Shown: piece after piece, positions 24,111 to 28,402 of the stretch | Numbering within the stretch: the first letter of the stretch is position 1 | Layout of the letters: the number at the start of each line of letters is the position of its first letter | Origin: Oscillospiraceae bacterium | GTDB taxonomy: Bacteria > Bacillota_A > Clostridia > Oscillospirales > WRJC01 | Reading direction: 5' to 3' | Length of the DNA: 28,402 nucleotides | NCBI GenBank assembly: GCA_009785015.1 | Contig: WQXD01000015.1 | Location: 1 to 28,402 of the forward strand | Position numbers and translations under genes: made by a program | The notes under the pieces: model-generated | The model's input: only the letters and a program-made list of their open reading frames with translations | Told to the model about the DNA's origin: nothing | Databases searched by the model: none

Positions 24111-25199
24111 ATGAATGTATCGGAAAACAACAATTTTTTCAGGGAGAGTTTCAGGGGGTTCAATAAGGACGACGTCGCCGAATATATAGCCAAACTGAGC
24201 AAAGATTACACCGCGAACGAAGAAAAGTACAAGGAGCATATCGCCAAACTGACTGCCGAACTCAAAACCAAAACCGAAGAAATCATCGCTTTTACGCCCG
24301 AACCGGACGACCAAACCGCGCGCTTTGAGCTCGAATCGAAGTATATGGGTGAAATCTACAGGCTGGAAGGCGAATTGAGCGGGAAAGAGGCGGCAATAGG
24401 CGATTTGCAGTTTCAAGCCGAAACCCTGAGGCAGAAATGCGGGGACTTGGAAAGAGAAAGCGCCGCGTTGCGCTCCGGCGGCCAAAAAAACGATTCCGAG
24501 GCCGTAAACCAGCTTTCCTTTCAACTCGCCGGGACGGAATCGGAAAAAATATATCTGTTCGGCCTGATCAAGAAAATTATTTTGATACTTGATATCGGCA
24601 GCGCCAAAGGCAAAAATATCGACCACGCGGCAAATATTTCGGATATAGCCCCGAAATCCGTCGTATCGCAGGAAATAGAGAGCGAGCTCCTCGAGCTCGT
24701 CGACTTGCGCGAACGGTTCCCGGAACTCGAGGAGGCGAATGCCGCACTCGGCAAAAAAATCGCCGAGCTCGAAGCCAAGGCCGCCGAACTCCGCGCAAAA
24801 CCCGCCGCGGAGAGCCCGGTTGTGTTGTCCGATGAGCAGAAAATATACGAGAGCATCACGGCGGATCTCGGCGGGATCATTTATTCGGCGAAAAAGACGG
24901 CCGAAGACATAACAGCCAAAGCCAAATCCGACGCGGAAAATATCTTGGATCAGGCCAGATTCGAATCGGAATCGACCGTGAGCGGGGCTTTGGTAAAAAG
25001 GGACGCCGTCATCGAGGAAAACAAGAAAAACATGAAGGAGTTCAAGGAAAAATACGAATTCATCCGAAAAGTGCACGCGGACATGCTGCAAAAATACGAA
25101 GAAATTTCGGAAGATTACGCCTCGCGCCTTTCGGAAATACGGGACACCATAAACATTCTGTACGACAGCGTGGATGAAGCGTACTTTTACGACAACTGA
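24111..25199 (+). CDS. DivIVA-like coiled-coil protein
   Basis: 362 aa. The N-terminus (F-R-E-S-F-R-G-F-N-K-D-D-V-A-E-Y, about 10-25) matches the DivIVA membrane-curvature domain, usually F-x-x-x-x-R-G-Y-x-x-x-E-V. Long heptad-rich segments follow (about 33-110, 200-235 and 255-345), with Ala-Glu-Lys composition and a C-terminal run of charged helix. Proteins of this type gather at septa or poles and organise division or envelope growth. ATG 24111 is chosen because the domain begins just after it and GGGAGGA (24092-24098) precedes it; the in-frame TTG at 24090 overlaps that SD. The fumarase beta gene starts 14 nt downstream. The length exceeds DivIVA or GpsB, so it is a DivIVA-domain protein rather than the orthologue. 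Confidence 0.8.
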   Translation: MNVSENNNFFRESFRGFNKDDVAEYIAKLSKDYTANEEKYKEHIAKLTAELKTKTEEIIAFTPEPDDQTARFELESKYMGEIYRLEGELSGKEAAIGDLQFQAETLRQKCGDLERESAALRSGGQKNDSEAVNQLSFQLAGTESEKIYLFGLIKKIILILDIGSAKGKNIDHAANISDIAPKSVVSQEIESELLELVDLRERFPELEEANAALGKKIAELEAKAAELRAKPAAESPVVLSDEQKIYESITADLGGIIYSAKKTAEDITAKAKSDAENILDQARFESESTVSGALVKRDAVIEENKKNMKEFKEKYEFIRKVHADMLQKYEEISEDYASRLSEIRDTINILYDSVDEAYFYDN

Positions 25200-25213
25200 A
25201 ATCCGGAGACACA

Positions 25214-25771
25214 ATGAAGACGATATACACCCACAGCATAAGGGAGGATATACCCGGTCTTCTCGCGGGAGAGGAATTGTATCTTTGCGGCGTCATGTAT
25301 GCCGCGCGCGACGCGGCGCATAAAAAGCTTCTGGAATCGGAGCTTCTCCCTTTTGAAATAAAGGACAGCGTGATTTATTATGCCGGACCCACTCCCGCCC
25401 CGAAGACAAACCCCAAAAATCTCGCGGTGGGTTCCTGCGGGCCGACCACGTCAAAGAGGATGGATATATATACGCCCGCGCTGCTGCAGATGGGCCTTGC
25501 CTGCACGATCGGCAAGGGCCCGAGGAGCCCTTTGGTGTGCGAAGCGATGAGAGAATGCAAAGCGGTCTATCTTTGCGCTGTGGGAGGCGCCGGGGCGATT
25601 TACTCAAACTGCATAAAATCCGCGAAGACAATCGCCTTCGAAGAACTCGGCTGCGAATCGGTCAAAAAACTGGAAGTCGAAAATTTTCCCGTTTACGTGG
25701 CTTTCGACGTGCGCGGAAACAGCATATTCGCGCGATCTGAAGACGAAAAGAGGCGCCAAGGGAAAAAATGA
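25214..25771 (+). CDS. Class I fumarase / tartrate dehydratase, beta subunit
   Basis: 185 aa, the usual size for a separate beta subunit of the Fe-S hydro-lyase family (fumarate hydratase, L(+)-tartrate dehydratase). GPTTSKRMD (76-84), GKGPRSP (100-106) and the CAVGGAGAIYSN segment are diagnostic. In the family the alpha subunit carries the [4Fe-4S] cluster, and both subunits together hydrate fumarate to malate. No alpha subunit gene occurs here: upstream is the DivIVA-like gene, downstream the SGNH gene. GGAG precedes ATG 25214, and the stop overlaps the next gene's start by 4 nt. The alpha partner must be elsewhere, or the protein has another role. Fumarate versus tartrate specificity cannot be settled. 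Confidence 0.9.
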   Translation: MKTIYTHSIREDIPGLLAGEELYLCGVMYAARDAAHKKLLESELLPFEIKDSVIYYAGPTPAPKTNPKNLAVGSCGPTTSKRMDIYTPALLQMGLACTIGKGPRSPLVCEAMRECKAVYLCAVGGAGAIYSNCIKSAKTIAFEELGCESVKKLEVENFPVYVAFDVRGNSIFARSEDEKRRQGKK

Positions 25772-26754
25772 ACACTGACAAAAAGCTCAGTTTGATTATA
25801 CACCTGACGGCTGTGTTTGTCATGGCGGCCGTCGTTTTGGTCGCGGTGTTTGTCTACAGGGAAAATATATTCGGCACTCCGAAAAAAATACCGCCGGATC
25901 CGGATCCGCAAGAGGCCGAAATATCAGATGAGAGCCGGACGGTTTCCGCCGAAGAGGAAACGCTTCCGCCCGCTCCGGAGTATCCCCCCGACGACTATAT
26001 CGAGGCCCCGATGTCGGATTTTATCCGGCATATGTTCGAGACGGCGGTGGAATTGCCGGGCTCCGCGCGCAAAATCGAGGCTCCCCCGAAAGGGCGCGGC
26101 CTTGATCTGCAGTACAAGGCGGTTCCCCTGAGCGAGCTCATACCCGAGCCTTTCGAATATTTCGGGGACATTTTGCTGCTGGGGGATTCCGTCACCACGG
26201 GTTTTGAGCTGTACAAGGAAAAACTGATGTTTTGCGGCGAAGCGGTTTTGAGGGACATAGCCGTGGTGGCTGTGGGAAATTACGGGGTTTACAACGCGAC
26301 ACGGGACATTTCGGGCGTCCATCCCATATTAAACGGCCAAAAGGCGCTGCCCGAGGATATAATCGCCCAGAAGCGGCAGCAAAAAATCTTCATATGCCTG
26401 GGACTCAACGACCTCGTCTGGCAGACGCCAGAGGAATTTCTGGGCTATTATTCGGAGCTTGTCGGCAGGATAAAGGCCAAAAATCCCGGAAAAAGCATCG
26501 CGGTGATGTCCGTGACGCCCTGTGTGGCCGGACAAACCTCGAGCGCGCTCGACAACTATGCCATATCCGAAGCGAACAATCTTTTGTTGGAATACGCCAA
26601 TGAAGCCGGCTTGTATTTCATAGATTACGCCGCGGCGCTCAGGGACGGCGAAAACAACCTGGATGAAGTCTTTTCATCCGACGCTTACACTCATTTGACC
26701 ACTCAGGCCTATGAACGGCTTGTGGAATATATGCTCTATCACCCGGTGAAATAG
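25768..26754 (+). CDS. Membrane-anchored SGNH/GDSL hydrolase
   Basis: 328 aa. An N-terminal signal anchor (about 9-29) is followed by an acidic Pro-rich linker (about 38-80) that places the catalytic domain outside the membrane. Block I is LLLGDSVTTG with nucleophile S141. Block III is CLGLND with N214. The C-terminal dyad is D305 and H309 (SDAYTHL), a D-x-x-x-H spacing instead of the common D-x-x-H. SGNH proteins of this layout in Firmicutes are often O-acetyl esterases or lipases acting on wall polymers or glycans; the substrate is unknown. ATG 25768 overlaps the fumarase beta stop by 4 nt (ATGA) with AAGGG upstream, so the pair is coupled. A lipobox is not seen, so the anchor is probably uncleaved. 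Confidence 0.85.
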   Translation: MNTDKKLSLIIHLTAVFVMAAVVLVAVFVYRENIFGTPKKIPPDPDPQEAEISDESRTVSAEEETLPPAPEYPPDDYIEAPMSDFIRHMFETAVELPGSARKIEAPPKGRGLDLQYKAVPLSELIPEPFEYFGDILLLGDSVTTGFELYKEKLMFCGEAVLRDIAVVAVGNYGVYNATRDISGVHPILNGQKALPEDIIAQKRQQKIFICLGLNDLVWQTPEEFLGYYSELVGRIKAKNPGKSIAVMSVTPCVAGQTSSALDNYAISEANNLLLEYANEAGLYFIDYAAALRDGENNLDEVFSSDAYTHLTTQAYERLVEYMLYHPVK

Positions 26755-26794
26755 GTGAAATTTAAGTGAATTAAAATAACGGAGGAGATAATCA

Positions 26795-27307
26795 ATGGCG
26801 AAAATAGGGATCACCATGCGGTTTTTGCTGATTGCGCTCTGCCTTGCGGCGGCTTTGTGTTCCTGTTCGAAGAAAGAAGAAAGCGCGGCGGTTTTGGATC
26901 TGCGGAATTTGGTGGGGCTCATAGGGGAAAAAATCGATTTGTCCGAAACAGTCGAACGCCTTGAGCAGTATCAAAATGACTGCGGGATATCGGCGGATGA
27001 AATAGTGTGGATGACCGCGCTCAAAAAAATCGATGTGAGTAACGTCGGCAATGCGGAAGTTTTGCTGTTTGTCGAAACGGCCGACGCTGACAAGGCAAAG
27101 GAAATCGAAACCAAGTTGAAAACATACAAAACCAACAAACTCAACGAGCTCAGCAATTACAATATAAACCCCGACTACGAAAGGCAATGGTACATAGTCG
27201 ACAAATCCGAAATCATAGTCGAGGGCAAATACGTGTTCTGGGCAGTCGACGAAAAAGACAGCGAGATAAATGCGATAATCAGGGATTATATCAAAAGTAA
27301 CAAATAA
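26795..27307 (+). CDS. DUF4358-like lipoprotein
   Basis: 170 aa. A lipoprotein signal (residues about 1-24) ends in L-C-S-C (Cys24), so the mature protein is probably lipidated and displayed outside the membrane. The rest resembles DUF4358, a small domain of Firmicutes envelope lipoproteins: LEQYQNDCGISADEIVWMTALKK, a central Val/Leu strand (AEVLLFVETAD) and a C-terminal YIVDKSEIIVEGKYVFWAVDEKD. No enzymatic residues are known for this family. It has a strong SD GGAGGAGA (26781-26788). The gap is 40 nt to the upstream SGNH gene and 19 nt to the downstream URO-D gene. Function is unassigned. Confidence 0.78.
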   Translation: MAKIGITMRFLLIALCLAAALCSCSKKEESAAVLDLRNLVGLIGEKIDLSETVERLEQYQNDCGISADEIVWMTALKKIDVSNVGNAEVLLFVETADADKAKEIETKLKTYKTNKLNELSNYNINPDYERQWYIVDKSEIIVEGKYVFWAVDEKDSEINAIIRDYIKSNK

Positions 27308-27326
27308 TAAGCGGAGGTGTCATTTT

Positions 27327-28402
27327 ATGGAAAATATCGCCCGGCAGTATCAACAAAGAGCCGGCAGGGTCGCCGATTGCGTGGCGCTGAAAGAACCGGA
27401 CAGAGTGCCCTTTATCCCCGTCATGGAGGCTTTCCCGGTGTATTACGGCGGCAAAACCATAAAGGAATGCATGTACGACTACAAAAAAACAAAAACTTGT
27501 TTCGACAAATTTTTCCGGGATTTTCCCCCCGATCTCGGCTGGGACCCGATTATGATTTTCCCCGCCCAGGCGCTCGAAAAAATCGGCATAAACTGGTTTC
27601 GGTGGCCGGGGATGGGGATAGAGGCGGAAAATGTCATGTACCAGTACATAGAAGACGAGTACATGAAAGAAGACGAATACCCGGAAGCGATACGCGACAT
27701 GTCGAATTTCATGAATACAAAATGGATCCCGCGCTCATTTTCCGCGATGCAGGGTTTTAAAAAGCTGTATACGAGAAACGCGATGTGGTTCGGGTTTCTG
27801 GGCACTTTTTCGGCGTTCGACGACGAAGTGATAAATTCCATGCAAAACGCCGCCGACGCGGCGAAAATAATCAACGAATGGTTCGGGTATCTCGGGGATT
27901 ACAGGGCCAAAATGAAAAACGCGTTCGGGGTGCCGCTGGCCTACGGCGGCTTCGCCTATGCCCCCTTCGACATGCTGGGGGACACCCTGAGGGGGACCCG
28001 GGGGATACTCACGGATTTGTACGACCAGCCCGAAAACGTGCTCGCTTTGGTCGAGAAAATCGCGGATTTTGCCATTGAGGACACGATAAAAGGAGCCGAG
28101 GGCGCCGAGTCCCCGTATGTCTGGTTCTGGCTGCACAAGGGCGTCGACAGCTTTATGTCGGACGAAATGTATAAAAAGTTCTACTGGCCCACTTTGCAAA
28201 GGTATATCGTCGAGCTGACGAAAAAAGGCATCGTCCCGGTCATATACTGCGAGGGCGAATACAACACCAGATTGAAATATCTCAAGGATGTGCCCAGTGG
28301 CAAAGTGATTTATGATTTCGAATGGACCGACATGGCCAAAGCGAAAAAAGAGCTGAAAGATATCGCCTGTATCGCGGGCAATCTGCCGAATTACCTGCTG
28401 TC
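27327..28402 (+). CDS. URO-D family protein (cut by window end)
   Basis: At least 358 codons, open to the last base, with no stop. The N-terminal E-P-D-R-V-P-F-I-P-V is the usual URO-D-family start. The distal IAGNLPNYLL matches the conserved GN-x-P-x-x-L-L segment. At the place where MtaA-type members show H-x-C, this protein has I306-Y-C308-E-G, so the first zinc ligand is absent, unlike the paralogue at 20233-21387. A porphyrin decarboxylase (HemE) is unlikely because the gene is not in a heme cluster and these patterns differ. GGAGGTG (27313-27319) is spaced 7 nt from ATG 27327. It is likely co-transcribed with the DUF4358-like gene. Substrate and activity are unknown; the C-terminus lies outside the window. 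Confidence 0.8.
   Translation, partial: MENIARQYQQRAGRVADCVALKEPDRVPFIPVMEAFPVYYGGKTIKECMYDYKKTKTCFDKFFRDFPPDLGWDPIMIFPAQALEKIGINWFRWPGMGIEAENVMYQYIEDEYMKEDEYPEAIRDMSNFMNTKWIPRSFSAMQGFKKLYTRNAMWFGFLGTFSAFDDEVINSMQNAADAAKIINEWFGYLGDYRAKMKNAFGVPLAYGGFAYAPFDMLGDTLRGTRGILTDLYDQPENVLALVEKIADFAIEDTIKGAEGAESPYVWFWLHKGVDSFMSDEMYKKFYWPTLQRYIVELTKKGIVPVIYCEGEYNTRLKYLKDVPSGKVIYDFEWTDMAKAKKELKDIACIAGNLPNYLL

Noticed and set aside
23967..25214. A 415-codon open frame opposite the DivIVA-like gene
   Set aside because: It is Phe/Arg-rich with low similarity to anything, mirroring the Glu/Lys codons of the coiled-coil gene.
27317..27760. A 147-codon open frame near the window end
   Set aside because: The neighbouring frame from ATG 27327, with SD GGAGGTG, runs to the window end and has URO-D family motifs.

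Overview
The window looks like chromosome of a Gram-positive, probably strictly anaerobic Firmicute (Clostridia-like). This is inferred from strong Shine-Dalgarno (SD) sequences before most genes, TTGACA/TATAAT promoters (several with extended -10 TG), a DivIVA-type division protein, lipobox lipoproteins, a TGD/transmembrane/KRK C-terminal surface anchor, and a very large oxygen-sensitive-type BadF/HgdC ATPase fusion. No tRNA, rRNA, CRISPR array, IS element, integrase or phage gene was seen.

Layout. (1) 107-4138, + strand: a promoter, asnS, a GH38 alpha-mannosidase and a strong bidirectional terminator. (2) 4158-5723, - strand: a secreted Ala-rich surface protein and a GNAT acetyltransferase, each with its own consensus promoter. 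(3) 5741-12388, + strand: a GH95 alpha-fucosidase-like enzyme followed after 28 nt by a 1421-residue protein that joins two ASKHA activator ATPases to two dehydratase-related modules, then a terminator. (4) 22936-12396, - strand: a nine-gene, 10.5-kb operon. Its order is GH28-like hydrolase, URO-D-family methyltransferase, TPP-dependent E1 alpha, E1 beta, orphan solute-binding lipoprotein, class II aldolase homologue, shrunken lipoyl E2, Gfo/Idh/MocA oxidoreductase and a DUF4185-like beta-propeller. A perfect 11-bp inverted repeat sits just upstream of its promoter. (5) 23073-28402, + strand: an 8-TM membrane protein, a DivIVA-like coiled-coil protein, an orphan fumarase beta subunit, an SGNH hydrolase, a DUF4358-like lipoprotein and a second URO-D-family protein cut by the window end.

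How it fits together. None of the four hydrolase-like proteins (GH38, GH95, GH28-like, DUF4185-like) has a signal peptide, so the cell probably imports oligosaccharides and dismantles them inside. The - strand operon is the best candidate for an undescribed system. It pairs complete-looking E1 alpha/beta subunits with an E2 that keeps the lipoyl and subunit-binding domains but has lost the centre of the acyltransferase domain and the HxxxDG motif; no E3 is present. Its aldolase homologue has lost the Asp-His pair of the metal site, and its GH28-like protein has lost the residues that read galacturonate. The URO-D protein keeps an HxC...C zinc site, as in cobamide-dependent methyltransferases. 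This suggests a sugar-acid or methylated-sugar pathway with altered chemistry. That assignment is inference; the residue substitutions are read from the sequence.
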